Source of the DNA: Ignavibacteriota bacterium
GTDB taxonomy: Bacteria > Bacteroidota > Ignavibacteria > UBA10030
DNA length: 44,396 nucleotides
Reading direction: 5' to 3'
Assembly: GCA_003142475.1 (NCBI GenBank)
Contig: PLMK01000079.1
Location: 1-44,396 of the forward strand
Shown piece by piece: positions 1-8,926 of this stretch; position 1 is the stretch's first letter; each line of letters begins with the position of its first letter. The notes below the pieces were generated by a model. The model was given only the letters and a program-made list of their open reading frames with translations. It was not told the origin of the DNA and did not search any database. Position numbers and translations under genes: made by a program.

Positions 1-450
1 TTCTATCCAACAGGAACAATCTTGACAGTTAAACCCACAATTTATAAAGTAGGGGATATGGAATTTATTGATGTGCGCTATACTGTAGAAAAAAGTACTT
101 TCACATCCAGCACATCTACGACTGTCATTAATAAGACTATGGGAACAGGTTCTTTGACGCTTCTGAACGGTGAAGAAGGATATATTGGTGGAATGTATTC
201 CAATGAAGAAACTATCATTCGCTCAGGAGTACCATTATTGAAAGATTTACCTTGGTGGGTTTTTGGATTACGCTATCTCTTTGGATATGATTCAAAACAA
301 GTTATTAAACGGGAATTGATTGTTCTTATGAAAGCAGAAATCCTTCCGTCATTAGAAGAAAGAGCGGCAAAACTACCGGCAGTGAAAAATATAATTCAGG
401 ATTCGCAGCACGAAATGGATAAAGATATTAAACGTAGGACGGAAAAATAA
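1..450 (+). CDS. Secretin (GspD/PilQ-type outer-membrane channel), C-terminal fragment
   Basis: The frame is open from base 1, so the gene starts upstream; the first ATG- or TTG-like codons inside the window are internal. The visible ~149 residues match the C-terminal secretin domain shared by type II secretion, type IV pilus and related channels. Seen in order are a strand reading GTILTVKPTI, the segment GEEGYIGGMYSNEE (the usual 'dGqtvviGGL..e' turn), RSGVPLLKDLPWW (usual 'VPlLGDIPilG'), and a final RELIVLMKAEILPSL strand. A charged tail (QHEMDKDIKRRTEK) follows the barrel, and there is no S-domain-like extension of recognisable type. It lies 45 bases before a large lipoprotein gene and is probably in the same operon. 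Which secretion or pilus system it serves cannot be told without the N-terminal domains. Confidence 0.8.
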   Translation, partial: FYPTGTILTVKPTIYKVGDMEFIDVRYTVEKSTFTSSTSTTVINKTMGTGSLTLLNGEEGYIGGMYSNEETIIRSGVPLLKDLPWWVFGLRYLFGYDSKQVIKRELIVLMKAEILPSLEERAAKLPAVKNIIQDSQHEMDKDIKRRTEK

Positions 451-495
451 TCTTAATATTTTTTGGAGCAGGGATTCTTCCCTGAGGAGTACAAA

Positions 496-3400
496 ATGAA
501 TTTGCGTGCCTATGTATTTTTAAGTGCAATGGCGTTTTTGTTGCTAAATGCTGGATGTCAACAAAATCCAACAGAGCCAACTACGACTAAAACGACTACC
601 ATAAGCGGTACAGTGCTTGATGCAGCAAACAAACCCCTTGGTCTGGCTCGTATTATCGATATGGGATCCATAGCACAAGTTGATACATCAAAAACGGATG
701 GTTCCTATAAACTTACAATGGAATTGTCCGACAACTATAATACATCTGTATATGCAATTCTATCTGGGTATGCATCTGATACACAAAAAGTGAGTTTGGC
801 ACCAGGCGACAATAAAACTGGTTTCAATATTCATATGACAATAGTAGATTCAAGTAAAGTTGTAAGTGGAAACTCGGGGCGTGCGGCAAGTATTGGGTTG
901 TTAAGTCAAACAGCAAAATCTATTTTACTTAAAGGTGGAATTAATCAATCTAGCACTTTGACTTTCTTGGTGGTTGATTCTTTGAATCGACCGGTTACAG
1001 GTACAGCAAATAGATGCTGGGTTAAATTTTCAATCAGTGTAAGCAATCCAAGTGGAGAATCTATTAAGCCAGATACTGCACAAACAGATCTGTTAACGGG
1101 GCAAGTATCAACGACAATTTTTAGCGGCACAAAACCCAATGCCATTCTCGTAACTGCACAGGTAATTGATCCGACTCGTAAAATTACAGCAACTGCTAGT
1201 TTAACTGAGGGCACAGGATTACCCGATGGCAATCATGTTTCTATAGCAGCTTCTAAATTCAATATTGCTGGCCGCGTTTATGACGGTTTGAGCACAACGA
1301 TAACAATGACTATCAATGACCAATTTGGAAATCCGGCAGCCGATGGAACCCCTGTTAGTTTCGTAACAAATGGAGGCGGAATAATTAAAGATGCATTTAC
1401 AAAAGATGGTGCTGCTACTGCTGTTTTAACGAGTGGCGGTGGAAACCCTCCAATTGGAGGTTTGGTAACAGTTACGGCTGAGGTGAAAGGCGACACATCT
1501 ATCCGTAAAGCGGATAGTTCTATTGTAAGAACTATTCAGATTCTATTCTCGGGACATACTACGGTTACTCGTAGTTCTAATACGGTAAATTTTGAGGTTC
1601 CAGATGGCGATATGAATTTCTTCGATTTTACAGTCTCTGATGATTATGGGAAGCCCTTGGTAGAAGGATCTACGATTACTGTAACGGTCGATGCACTCAA
1701 TGATAAACTAAAGAGTAGTTTGCACTTAAAAGGTGATCAGATCACCTTGCCCGATACCAAGGACACTAATCTAACACATTTCCGTGTATGGGTTATTGAT
1801 AAAAACAAAGACAGTGTTTCTGGCGTTATCACGTTTAAAATTAAAATAGTAAGTCCAAATGGTAATTATCCTACTGTAGATCAAGATTGGTTTACTGGAT
1901 ATATGCGTGGTACATCATCAGGAACCGGATTTTATAATGTTCCAGCAAGTATTTCACTTGCAGATTCATCTAGTCGGAAATTATATTTATCTGAAACACA
2001 ATTACCCGATACCAGTGCGCGTATTTCATTCATAGTGAAAGATGGTAATGGATCTCCACTTACAGCGACTCAAAAAGCACTTGTTACATTTTATCTGTTA
2101 CAGGCACCAAATGGTACTCGCCTTTCGACTACCCAGGATTCAACAGGGGCAGGAGGAGTTGCTACGGTAACTATTAGTGCCGGTAATGTGCCGGGTGTTG
2201 CTCAAATTGTGGCAAGAACTACAGATGGGTATGGAAATTTTTTCTCTGCAGTATCAACACCTATCGAAGTGGCGCATGGATTGCCTGATTCTAACCAAAT
2301 ACTTTTAACTCTTAATCAGAATATGTTTAACAGCTGGGGAAATCCAGTAGGAACGGTCGTTGTGAACCTTGTCGATGCGTATGGATATTTTCCAGCTCCC
2401 CAGAATATTATATTCAGTACTTCGGGCGGTAGTATTACCCCACCAAGTGCACTTCTCGATGCATTTGGAAGAGCGTCAGCAACGCTGTATGGTGGAAAAA
2501 TGCCGAACGATCCTGTAATTGGTTTCGGCAATGTGTCGGTATTTGTTAAGGTGCGCGGCGGTAACACTGTACTGCGTAAGATTCCTTTCTTATTCTCGGG
2601 TGCTCCAGTCATTTCAACAACGAGTGTACCGAACGATACGGTTATTATATCTGATGCTGGTTATTTTGATCTAAACTATATTGTTGCGGATGTAAACAAC
2701 CGTCCACTTGCAAAAGGTAATTCGATACAAGTGAATGTATCAGGTTTCGCGTCATCAAGCATTTCTCTATACAATGCGACTAGTAATACTTCCGGAACAA
2801 TTGACACAAATAATATTAAATATCAAGTGAGACTTAGTGATGCTGTTCCCAATGGCGGCATTAGCGGTAATTTTGATATTACTATTGCAGTGAGTGGGCC
2901 AAGCGGAAGCGCTACTAAACATCTCTACGGAGTATTAAGAGCCGCTCAAGAGATTAATGTACCCTCTCCTGAAGTATTGAAAGCTGCCCAGATAGCATAC
3001 ATAGGAATTACTGCAAGTGACATTTATGTTTCAGGTGTCGGTGCATTAGAAAACGCGGTCATTACATATGAAGTACGAGATTCGCTTGGTTTACCAGTAG
3101 CAGCCACTCCGAGGTACAGTGCAACGTTCTCCAGCAATTTTTATCCTAATGTATTTGTTGGAGGAGGAACCGAACCTCGGCTCATTCCTTCGCATGATAG
3201 CACGGATAGTCAAGGTAGATTACGTGCTTCTATTGTAAGCGGAACTGAGGCAGGTGTAATAGAAGTAGTTGCTCAGATTGTACTTGAAAGCGGAAAAATT
3301 ATTAATTCAGAACCTGTAAAGATAACTGTTCATGCTGGCTTCCCAGATCAGAATCATTTTACATTGATGCCAAGCCGGTTTGTTTTTCCAAGCATGGATT

Positions 3401-4083
3401 ATTTGTACACGCCATATACCAGATTTACGGTAGCAATTGGTGATACTTTTAGCAATCCAGTTAATAAGGGGACTGCAGTGTATTTCCACTCACAAGCTGG
3501 TATCATTGAAACTGGATTCGAAGATTTTCAAGCTTATTCTGATAAGGATGGTCTAGCGACCGTCAGTCTTCTTACAGTAAATCCAGAACCTGATGCATTA
3601 CCGTATTATGATAACACTGCTCTTGCTGGTCGCATTGGAGGTGAATGGGTTTGGGCGCAAACGCAGGGTCGCGATGGTAAGAAAATCATTGATAGTGTGC
3701 TTGTTATTTGGAATAAGGCGCCGATAGTTGTAGTACAAGCACCAGACTCGATAGCAATGCCTCGGCATGGTCAATCGGCTCTGTTCACACTTGAAGTTAC
3801 GGATGCTAATGGGAATCCGTTGTGTGATGGCACGACAATTACGGCTGCTTTTGTGATTCCTCCGGGAACGAGTGGCGTCGCTTTTGACACATATGGGTCT
3901 ATACCATTATTGCCGACTCCAGTTTCAGCTGCCGGACGGTTCCCTGGGTGGGGAACAACAAAATTCGCATTTGGTATTACGGATAATTCTACAGTTGATG
4001 TAGGAGCTACAACGTGCAGGCTTACTATTACGGCACCGGGGGTGGATACAAGGACCGTAGCAATTCCTGTAAGATTGTATTAA
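496..4083 (+). CDS. Large surface lipoprotein with three ~350-residue Ig-like composite repeats
   Basis: The ATG at 496 is preferred over the upstream TTG at 463 because a GAGGAG ribosome site lies just before it and it directly opens a lipoprotein signal peptide (MNLRAYVFLSAMAFLLLNAG, then Cys in the lipobox LNAGC). Residues ~30-115 look like a carboxypeptidase-regulatory-like beta domain (ISGTVLDAANKPLGLARI). The rest is three copies of one ~350-residue unit. Matching anchors are STLTFLVVDSLNRPV at ~153, SARISFIVKDGNGSPL at ~507 and NAVITYEVRDSLGLPV at ~853, and GLPDGN at 241, GLPDSN at 595, GFPDQN at 948. Within each unit, segments such as INDQFGNPAADGTPVSF resemble bacterial Ig-like group 1 (invasin/intimin) domains. 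No enzyme motif is seen. It is probably an outer-membrane-anchored stalk or adhesin. The gene follows a secretin gene and ends at an intrinsic terminator. Confidence 0.8.
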   Translation: MNLRAYVFLSAMAFLLLNAGCQQNPTEPTTTKTTTISGTVLDAANKPLGLARIIDMGSIAQVDTSKTDGSYKLTMELSDNYNTSVYAILSGYASDTQKVSLAPGDNKTGFNIHMTIVDSSKVVSGNSGRAASIGLLSQTAKSILLKGGINQSSTLTFLVVDSLNRPVTGTANRCWVKFSISVSNPSGESIKPDTAQTDLLTGQVSTTIFSGTKPNAILVTAQVIDPTRKITATASLTEGTGLPDGNHVSIAASKFNIAGRVYDGLSTTITMTINDQFGNPAADGTPVSFVTNGGGIIKDAFTKDGAATAVLTSGGGNPPIGGLVTVTAEVKGDTSIRKADSSIVRTIQILFSGHTTVTRSSNTVNFEVPDGDMNFFDFTVSDDYGKPLVEGSTITVTVDALNDKLKSSLHLKGDQITLPDTKDTNLTHFRVWVIDKNKDSVSGVITFKIKIVSPNGNYPTVDQDWFTGYMRGTSSGTGFYNVPASISLADSSSRKLYLSETQLPDTSARISFIVKDGNGSPLTATQKALVTFYLLQAPNGTRLSTTQDSTGAGGVATVTISAGNVPGVAQIVARTTDGYGNFFSAVSTPIEVAHGLPDSNQILLTLNQNMFNSWGNPVGTVVVNLVDAYGYFPAPQNIIFSTSGGSITPPSALLDAFGRASATLYGGKMPNDPVIGFGNVSVFVKVRGGNTVLRKIPFLFSGAPVISTTSVPNDTVIISDAGYFDLNYIVADVNNRPLAKGNSIQVNVSGFASSSISLYNATSNTSGTIDTNNIKYQVRLSDAVPNGGISGNFDITIAVSGPSGSATKHLYGVLRAAQEINVPSPEVLKAAQIAYIGITASDIYVSGVGALENAVITYEVRDSLGLPVAATPRYSATFSSNFYPNVFVGGGTEPRLIPSHDSTDSQGRLRASIVSGTEAGVIEVVAQIVLESGKIINSEPVKITVHAGFPDQNHFTLMPSRFVFPSMDYLYTPYTRFTVAIGDTFSNPVNKGTAVYFHSQAGIIETGFEDFQAYSDKDGLATVSLLTVNPEPDALPYYDNTALAGRIGGEWVWAQTQGRDGKKIIDSVLVIWNKAPIVVVQAPDSIAMPRHGQSALFTLEVTDANGNPLCDGTTITAAFVIPPGTSGVAFDTYGSIPLLPTPVSAAGRFPGWGTTKFAFGITDNSTVDVGATTCRLTITAPGVDTRTVAIPVRLY
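952..4080 (+). repeat. Three-copy composite Ig-like protein repeat (diverged)
   Basis: Read at protein level, copies begin near bases 952, 2014 and 3052. The conserved 'G-L/F-PD-x-N' anchor falls at 1216, 2278 and 3337, that is 354 and 353 codons apart. Each copy has a first Ig-like domain ending 'TDxxG....SGTxxG..V.A', the PDxN anchor, a second Big_1-like domain with 'D.FGNPV..GT.V.F', and a third domain with 'D..G.PL..G..I'. The DNA has diverged far beyond simple tandem duplication, so this is an old internal triplication. Confidence 0.7.
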
Positions 4084-4142
4084 AAATTTCCTTAAAAAGG
4101 GAAATGAAAAAACTGTTTATTGAAAAGGAGTTAATAAACACT

Positions 4143-4177
4143 AAGCCCCGATTCTTTATAGAATCTGGGCTTTTTTT
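4143..4177 (+). terminator. Intrinsic terminator of the secretin/lipoprotein operon
   Basis: Bases 4143-4155 pair with 4160-4172 (13 positions, one C/T mismatch) around a TTAT loop, followed directly by a seven-T run at 4171-4177. It lies 60 bases after the lipoprotein stop. The opposite strand has no T-run after the stem, so it serves the plus strand only. Confidence 0.9.
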
Positions 4178-4238
4178 AAATGGTACAACAATTCGTTCAT
4201 GAAGTATGAAATCTTTATTGTTAGTATAATGTGTATCT

Positions 4239-5600
4239 TCAAATTTTTTGCAGTGCTTTGTAGCTTGCCTTAATTGTCTTCTCTATAATTCTTTCTCTAT
4301 GTGCAGTGGAGATAAACGCTGTTTCAAACTGCGATGGCGGCAAGTAAATTCCCTGTTCTAACATTGCATTGAAAAATGTTGAGAATTTTGCTGTGTCAGA
4401 AGTTTTTGCTGATTCGTAGTCGATCACAGATCTTGAAGTAAAAAAAAGTGTGAACATCGATCCTATTCTATTAAATGTATAGCCGAGTCCTAATTTTTGC
4501 AAATTCTCTCGTAATCCTTCCTCAAGTTGTGCTGATCGCTGTTCAAGTTGTTTGTAAATCATCTTATTTGCATGGAGAATGCGCAGCATTGTAAATCCAG
4601 CCGCCATTGCCAAAGGATTGCCGGAAAGTGTTCCCGCTTGGTACATCGATCCGGCTGGAGCTACCATTTGCATAATTTCTTTTTTTCCGCCGTATGCACC
4701 AACAGGAAGTCCACCTCCAATAATCTTGCCAAGCGTAGTTAAATCTGGTTGAACGCCATATAATGCCTGTGCTCCGCCAATTGCAACTCGAAAGCCTGTC
4801 ATCACTTCATCAAAAATAAGTAGTGCATTGAATTCATTGCACAGTGAGCGTAACCCCTGCAGGAATCCTTCAATAGGTGGTACACAACCCATATTTCCTG
4901 CAACCGGTTCTACAATAATTGCTGCAATCTGATCTTTATTTTCTTCAAATACTTTTCGCACTGATGTAAGGTCATTGTAACGAGCTGTCAACGTGTTCAT
5001 CGCAATTGTTGACGGAATACCAGGGCTATCAGGAACACCAAGTGTCATTGCCCCAGAACCGGCTTTGATCAAAAAAGAATCGCTGTGTCCATGGTAACAT
5101 CCTTCGAATTTAATAATCTTATCCTTATCGGTGAACGCGCGTGCTAACCGGATGACACTCATCGTTGCTTCTGTGCCAGAATTCACCATTCGTACCATTT
5201 CAATTGAAGGAACGATCTTGGTGATGAGCTCTGCCATTTTCACCTCAAGACTTGTCGGAGCACCGAAGCTCGTGCCGCGCTTTACTGCTTCCCGTATAGC
5301 TCTTAGTATGGCAGGATTTGCATGACCAAGAAGCATTGGTCCCCACGAACCAACGTAGTCGATATATTTATTTCGATCTTCATCCCAGATGTATGCAGCA
5401 CTTGCCCGTTTTATAAAGATTGGCGATCGCCCAACTGACTTAAATGCTCTTACAGGAGAATTCACTCCGCCGGGAATAATAGCTTGAGCTTTGGCAAATA
5501 ATTTATTGGATTTTTTTGTTTTGAATCGTCGTTTTAAGATTCGTCTTCTTAAAATTTGTCGTTGCATAGGATATTCTCTTTCAAAATCATTTTTTTTCAT
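4239..5600 (-). CDS. hemL: Glutamate-1-semialdehyde 2,1-aminomutase
   Basis: This PLP enzyme converts glutamate-1-semialdehyde to 5-aminolevulinate in the C5 route of tetrapyrrole synthesis. The family start [20 protein letters not shown] is at residues ~38-57, [14 protein letters not shown] at 141-154, the FDEVMTGFR aspartate region at 263-271, and the PLP-binding lysine in TLGKIIGGG is K292. The core is full length. The N-terminus carries an extra basic stretch (residues 12-30, rich in Arg and Lys) not usual in the family. Two starts are possible: 5600, overlapping the hemB stop by 14 bases, or an in-frame ATG at 5567 that has AGAGAA in front of it. The overlap with hemB indicates one hemB-hemL transcript, so the enzymes making and then using aminolevulinate are made together. 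Confidence 0.95.
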   Translation of the reverse strand: MKKNDFEREYPMQRQILRRRILKRRFKTKKSNKLFAKAQAIIPGGVNSPVRAFKSVGRSPIFIKRASAAYIWDEDRNKYIDYVGSWGPMLLGHANPAILRAIREAVKRGTSFGAPTSLEVKMAELITKIVPSIEMVRMVNSGTEATMSVIRLARAFTDKDKIIKFEGCYHGHSDSFLIKAGSGAMTLGVPDSPGIPSTIAMNTLTARYNDLTSVRKVFEENKDQIAAIIVEPVAGNMGCVPPIEGFLQGLRSLCNEFNALLIFDEVMTGFRVAIGGAQALYGVQPDLTTLGKIIGGGLPVGAYGGKKEIMQMVAPAGSMYQAGTLSGNPLAMAAGFTMLRILHANKMIYKQLEQRSAQLEEGLRENLQKLGLGYTFNRIGSMFTLFFTSRSVIDYESAKTSDTAKFSTFFNAMLEQGIYLPPSQFETAFISTAHRERIIEKTIKASYKALQKI

Positions 5601-6612
5601 TTAATGCCTTTGCCGCCTCTTTCGCGAAGTAAGTGAGAATCATATCCGCACCGGCCCGTTTGATGCTCGTTAAGACTTCCATCATCACGCGCGGTTCGTC
5701 AATCCAACCGTTACGGCCTGCCGCCTTGATCATTGAATACTCTCCGCTCACGTTATATGCGGCTGTCGGCATTTGGAAACGGTCTTTCACACGACGAATC
5801 ACATCGAGATATGATAATGCCGGTTTCACCATTACAATATCTGCACCTTCAATGATATCTTGCTCAATTTCGCGTAAAGCTTCGTCGCTATTGGCGGGAT
5901 CCATTTGATGTGAACGGCGGTCACCAAATTTTGGTGCACTTTCTGCAGCTTCGCGGAATGGTCCATAAAATCCGGATGCATACTTTGCCGCATAGGACAT
6001 GATTGGAATATTTTGGAAGTCGTTAACGTCAAGAATCTGACGGATTACTTTTACTCTGCCGTCAAACATATCAGACGGGGCAATTATATCTGCACCTGCT
6101 TGGGCATGCGTCAGTGCTTCCTTAGCCAGCAATTCAATGGAAGCATCATTCACAATCTCGTTACCGCGCACGATTCCGCAATGGCCGTGCGAGGTGTACT
6201 CACATAAACACACATCGGTGATGACAACTAAATCAGGAATTTCTTTTTTCAGCGCACGGACAGCAGTTTGAATGATGCCGTGTTCGTCATACGCGCCGCT
6301 TCCAACTTCATCCTTATGCTCGGGAATACCAAATAAAATCACTGCAGGAACACCAAGGGTTTTTACTTCTGTGCATTCACGTACTAGTTCATCAATAGAT
6401 AGCTGAAACACACCCGGCATCGATCCAATTTCTTTTCGGAATTTAGTTCCGGGAACAACAAAAAGAGGATATATGAAATCATTCGTAGAAAGTTCTGTTT
6501 CGCGTACCATAGAACGGAGCGCTTCTGTCATCCGTGTGCGACGTAACCTGCGAAATGGTTCGACGGATGCGCTCTGAGAGTAGCCAAGAGTAAGTTTTGT
6601 TTCCTTCATCAT
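5587..6612 (-). CDS. hemB: Delta-aminolevulinic acid dehydratase (porphobilinogen synthase)
   Basis: It condenses two 5-aminolevulinate molecules to porphobilinogen. The 341 residues match the usual length. The zinc-type metal site is intact ([15 protein letters not shown]135, C137, C145), so this is a cysteine-rich zinc form rather than the magnesium-only form. The two active-site lysines are in [15 protein letters not shown] (K210) and [10 protein letters not shown] (K263, the Schiff-base lysine). Two consecutive ATG codons stand at the start. A clear promoter lies ~40 bases upstream, and hemL follows with overlapping ends, so hemB is the first gene of a two-gene haem operon. Confidence 0.97.
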   Translation of the reverse strand: MMKETKLTLGYSQSASVEPFRRLRRTRMTEALRSMVRETELSTNDFIYPLFVVPGTKFRKEIGSMPGVFQLSIDELVRECTEVKTLGVPAVILFGIPEHKDEVGSGAYDEHGIIQTAVRALKKEIPDLVVITDVCLCEYTSHGHCGIVRGNEIVNDASIELLAKEALTHAQAGADIIAPSDMFDGRVKVIRQILDVNDFQNIPIMSYAAKYASGFYGPFREAAESAPKFGDRRSHQMDPANSDEALREIEQDIIEGADIVMVKPALSYLDVIRRVKDRFQMPTAAYNVSGEYSMIKAAGRNGWIDEPRVMMEVLTSIKRAGADMILTYFAKEAAKALNEKK

Positions 6613-6649
6613 GACACCATCAAATAGATAATCATTTTGTTATTGTATT

Positions 6650-6680
6650 CTAATATAGGTGAAGGAAAAGAGAAGGTCAA
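6650..6680 (-). promoter_or_regulatory. Promoter of hemB-hemL (TTG-N20-TATATTAG)
   Basis: On the minus strand TTG (6680-6678) and TATATTAG (6657-6650) are separated by exactly 20 bases, the same spacing as seven other promoters in this window. The expected start of transcription is near 6643, giving a leader of about 30 bases. Confidence 0.6.
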
Positions 6681-6692
6681 TAATGACAACCG

Positions 6693-7487
6693 CTATAGCT
6701 TTTTCAAGAATGCTATAAGCCGTTCGTTGAACTCTTGAGTGTTTTCCAAATTGCTCATATGAGCAGCATTAGGCAGCACATGCAGTTCTGATCCGGCAAT
6801 CATTTTATGCATTGTTTGAACATCAGAAGAAGGCGTTAACTTGTCATGTTCGCCGACAATAATGCATGTTGGAATATTAGTAGAAGAAAGTTCCGGTGTT
6901 GTATCGGTGCGGGAAGCAAGCGCGAGTAAAGTTCCACAAATACCAAGCGGTGAGTTTGCGCAAATCATTTGTTTGATGAATGCAACAGTGCTTGGATTTC
7001 TCTCGTAAGTCTTTTCCCAGAGAATGGTTTTCACAAAGTCTTCGGCAAAAGTTCGAACTCCTGCTGTTTTCACTAACTTCATAGTAGCGGAACGTTTTAT
7101 TTTTACGGTGTTAGTGTCAGGTTCGCTTTTTGTATCGCACAGAACTAAGCCGCAGACTCGATCCGGATGTCTCTCGATAGTACGCAATGCAATGTACCCG
7201 CCCATTGAAAGGCCGCAAAGTATCGCTTTCTCGATGAAAAGATGGTCGAGCAATGCGATCAAATCATCAACGAAAAATTCTATTGAATATTGCCCGTCAC
7301 CGACATCGCTAAGACCATGACCGCGTACGTCATATGCAATAGCATGGATATTATTCGGTATTGCATTCAATTGAGGTTTCCACATCTCATGACTGAAGGG
7401 AAAACCATGAATGAACACAACCGGCAAACCTTGCGGCAGACCGCATTCGGTGTAGTTGATCGCAAAATCGTTGAGTAGAGTCTTCAT
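6693..7487 (-). CDS. Alpha/beta-fold hydrolase
   Basis: A 264-residue single-domain hydrolase. The oxyanion-side strand reads PVVFIHGFPFSHEMW (~23-37), the nucleophile elbow GLSMGG places the serine at S94, the acid is D215 in GEHDKLTP, and the catalytic histidine is H243 in NAAHMSN. The triad is therefore complete. The overall pattern (GHGLS, GLSMGGYIAL, LPNAAHMSNLE) resembles 3-oxoadipate enol-lactonase and BioH-like esterases, but the substrate cannot be read from sequence. Its ATG overlaps the stop of the glycosyltransferase C-terminal frame by four bases (ATGA), so the two are co-transcribed. No beta-ketoadipate or biotin genes are nearby, which argues against assigning a specific pathway. 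Confidence 0.85.
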   Translation of the reverse strand: MKTLLNDFAINYTECGLPQGLPVVFIHGFPFSHEMWKPQLNAIPNNIHAIAYDVRGHGLSDVGDGQYSIEFFVDDLIALLDHLFIEKAILCGLSMGGYIALRTIERHPDRVCGLVLCDTKSEPDTNTVKIKRSATMKLVKTAGVRTFAEDFVKTILWEKTYERNPSTVAFIKQMICANSPLGICGTLLALASRTDTTPELSSTNIPTCIIVGEHDKLTPSSDVQTMHKMIAGSELHVLPNAAHMSNLENTQEFNERLIAFLKKL

Positions 7488-7969
7488 TTTGGAAAATATT
7501 TCTGGGCTTGTAGATGTGTATAGATATCTGTAAGGATTGTTGTTGCTGCTTTCGGTTTGGCTAAATGATGAGTCGATGCACGTGCGTTTGTAAGTATTGA
7601 TGGTAATTCTAGAATTCGCTGAAGTTTATAGGAAAGATTAGCAATATTAATTGCCTTCCAGCCGGCACCGTGTTCAATTATTATATCAGCATTACGACTC
7701 TCCTGGCCGGGAATCGGATCAACAATGAGCATCGGCAATGATTTTGCCATTGCTTCGGATGATGTAAGTCCGCCAGCCTTTGAGATGAGTATATCAGAGG
7801 CGTCCATCAATTTGTGGATGTTGGTGATGAAACCGAAAATGTTTGCGTTGATGTTCTCCGGGTAGCGCATTGTTTGTAATTCGGCATGTGCTTTGTCGTT
7901 TTTTCCACATATGACCAACAGGTTAATTTTTTTTAAAAGTTGATAATGTCTTGACGGTTTGTTCAACAA
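7484..7969 (-). CDS. Glycosyltransferase, C-terminal GT28-like half (frameshifted from 7923-8678)
   Basis: This frame continues the MGDG-synthase/UgtP-like glycosyltransferase begun at 8678. From residue ~15 it reads INLLVICGKNDKAHAEL, then MDASDILISKAGGLTSSEAM and PIPGQESRNADIIIEHGAGW, which are the GT28/MurG-type nucleotide-sugar binding elements. The first 14 residues of the formal ORF are out-of-frame sequence, and no ribosome site precedes its ATG, so it is unlikely to be an independent gene. Joining it to the upstream frame at the A8 run gives a protein of about 397 residues, close to the ~380 of UgtP. It ends four bases into the hydrolase gene. It may be a true frameshift mutation, a sequence error, or a slippage-expressed gene. 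Confidence 0.75.
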   Translation of the reverse strand: MLNKPSRHYQLLKKINLLVICGKNDKAHAELQTMRYPENINANIFGFITNIHKLMDASDILISKAGGLTSSEAMAKSLPMLIVDPIPGQESRNADIIIEHGAGWKAINIANLSYKLQRILELPSILTNARASTHHLAKPKAATTILTDIYTHLQAQKYFPK

Positions 7970-8678
7970 TGTCTTTCACACGTCCAATGCCAAAGCCACC
8001 TGAAAGCACCATCACAGTGAAACGATTCGTATCAATGCCGAGTTCTTTACGCGCAATGCGAGGTTTCTCTTTAAATTGGAATTCAGGCATCAGCGGAATT
8101 CCTGATACCTTTATCTTTTCATTCGGTACTTGTTTCGATTGAAGCTGCCAAGCAGATTCCTCATGAAACACAAAATATCGGTCAACGATAGAATCGACCC
8201 AAAGTTGATGGATGTCGAAATCCGTGGTTACGGCGAAAACCGGAGCTATGATACTATTCTTTCGCAATATACTCGAAACAGAAATATACGGGAGGAAGTG
8301 CGTACAGATAATAGCGTCGGGATTTAGCTCACGGAGAGTTCGAAGATAACGCTTATAGTTAAGTTGATCGAACGATTTGATGAATCCTTTCTTTTCATAT
8401 GGTTTTTTCTCCGATTGTTGGTAGAGATATCCCCATAATTCCGGTGCTCGATTTACCATCTGAAGATATGATTCAGAATAAAGTCGTTTGAAAAGCTTTG
8501 AAGTGAAATCTAGTACGTCATAATGTTCCGTATGGATGGAAAGCTTTGTTAATGGAGCCGTGCAATGCAATGCCTCTGCCGCGCGAATGTGTCCGGCGCC
8601 GCCGGAACAAGAAAGAATAAGAAAGAAGAGTTCTCGGCCAACCTGTTTTTCGGAAGACTGGCGATATTTGAGCTTCAT
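7923..8678 (-). CDS. Glycosyltransferase, N-terminal MGDG-synthase-like half
   Basis: The N-terminal half of a diacylglycerol or glycolipid glycosyltransferase. FLILSCSGGAGHIRAAEAL (~18-36) is the glycine-rich acceptor loop of the MGDG-synthase domain. YLQMVNRAPELWGYLYQQS and NPDAIICTHFLPYIS are further family blocks, and LSGGFGIGRVKDIVEQT begins the linker into the C-terminal sugar-nucleotide domain. The frame then stops after STFKKN. Skipping one A in the run of eight restores STFKKINLLVICGKND and the full family pattern. Such enzymes act at the inner face of the cytoplasmic membrane, adding hexose to diacylglycerol or related lipids. A MurG-like role is less likely because the MGDG-type N-terminus is clear. 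Confidence 0.75.
   Translation of the reverse strand: MKLKYRQSSEKQVGRELFFLILSCSGGAGHIRAAEALHCTAPLTKLSIHTEHYDVLDFTSKLFKRLYSESYLQMVNRAPELWGYLYQQSEKKPYEKKGFIKSFDQLNYKRYLRTLRELNPDAIICTHFLPYISVSSILRKNSIIAPVFAVTTDFDIHQLWVDSIVDRYFVFHEESAWQLQSKQVPNEKIKVSGIPLMPEFQFKEKPRIARKELGIDTNRFTVMVLSGGFGIGRVKDIVEQTVKTLSTFKKN
7927..7934 (-). other. A8 homopolymer at the glycosyltransferase frame junction
   Basis: In the mRNA sense the run is CTTTTAAAAAAAATTAAC. Reading zero frame gives AAA AAA AAT TAA and a stop; losing one A (or a +1 shift) gives AAA AAA ATT AAC and restores the family sequence. A normal -1 ribosomal slip would go to the third, wrong frame. Confidence 0.7.
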
Positions 8679-8888
8679 AGAATTACTAAATGGATACGTT
8701 CAATTTTAATCATATCGATAATCGAAGAGATAAACTATATCAAAAAGAAACAAAAACTCCTTCTATAATGCAACTGAAAAGCAGGGGTTTTTATCGTTGA
8801 ATAAGCTATCGATTTATTTTCTTTGAGTTATCAGAAAGTAGTTGCGTTCGTTGTTGAATAGGTAGACGTGCGATCTTTTACTTCGGAT

Positions 8889-8919
8889 TTGAAATCACCT
8901 CCGACACATCATACATCAG
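8889..8919 (+). promoter_or_regulatory. Possible promoter of the hidden mini-transcript (TTG-N20-TACATCAG)
   Basis: TTG at 8889-8891 and TACATCAG at 8912-8919 are separated by 20 bases, the spacing of the clear promoters here. The second box is a weak match (TAnnTC instead of TAnnTT). It would start RNA near 8926, at the ATG of the 19-codon ORF. Confidence 0.35.
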
Positions 8920-8926
8920 TTATCTA

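Noticed and set aside
1730-1748. Perfect 19-base palindrome AAGGTGATC-A-GATCACCTT
   Set aside because: It is inside the lipoprotein gene, encodes ordinary residues (KGDQITL) and has no promoter nearby; probably chance.
8565-8768. 67-codon plus-strand open frame overlapping the glycosyltransferase start
   Set aside because: It is the reverse complement of a conserved coding region for most of its length and has no signal or ribosome site.
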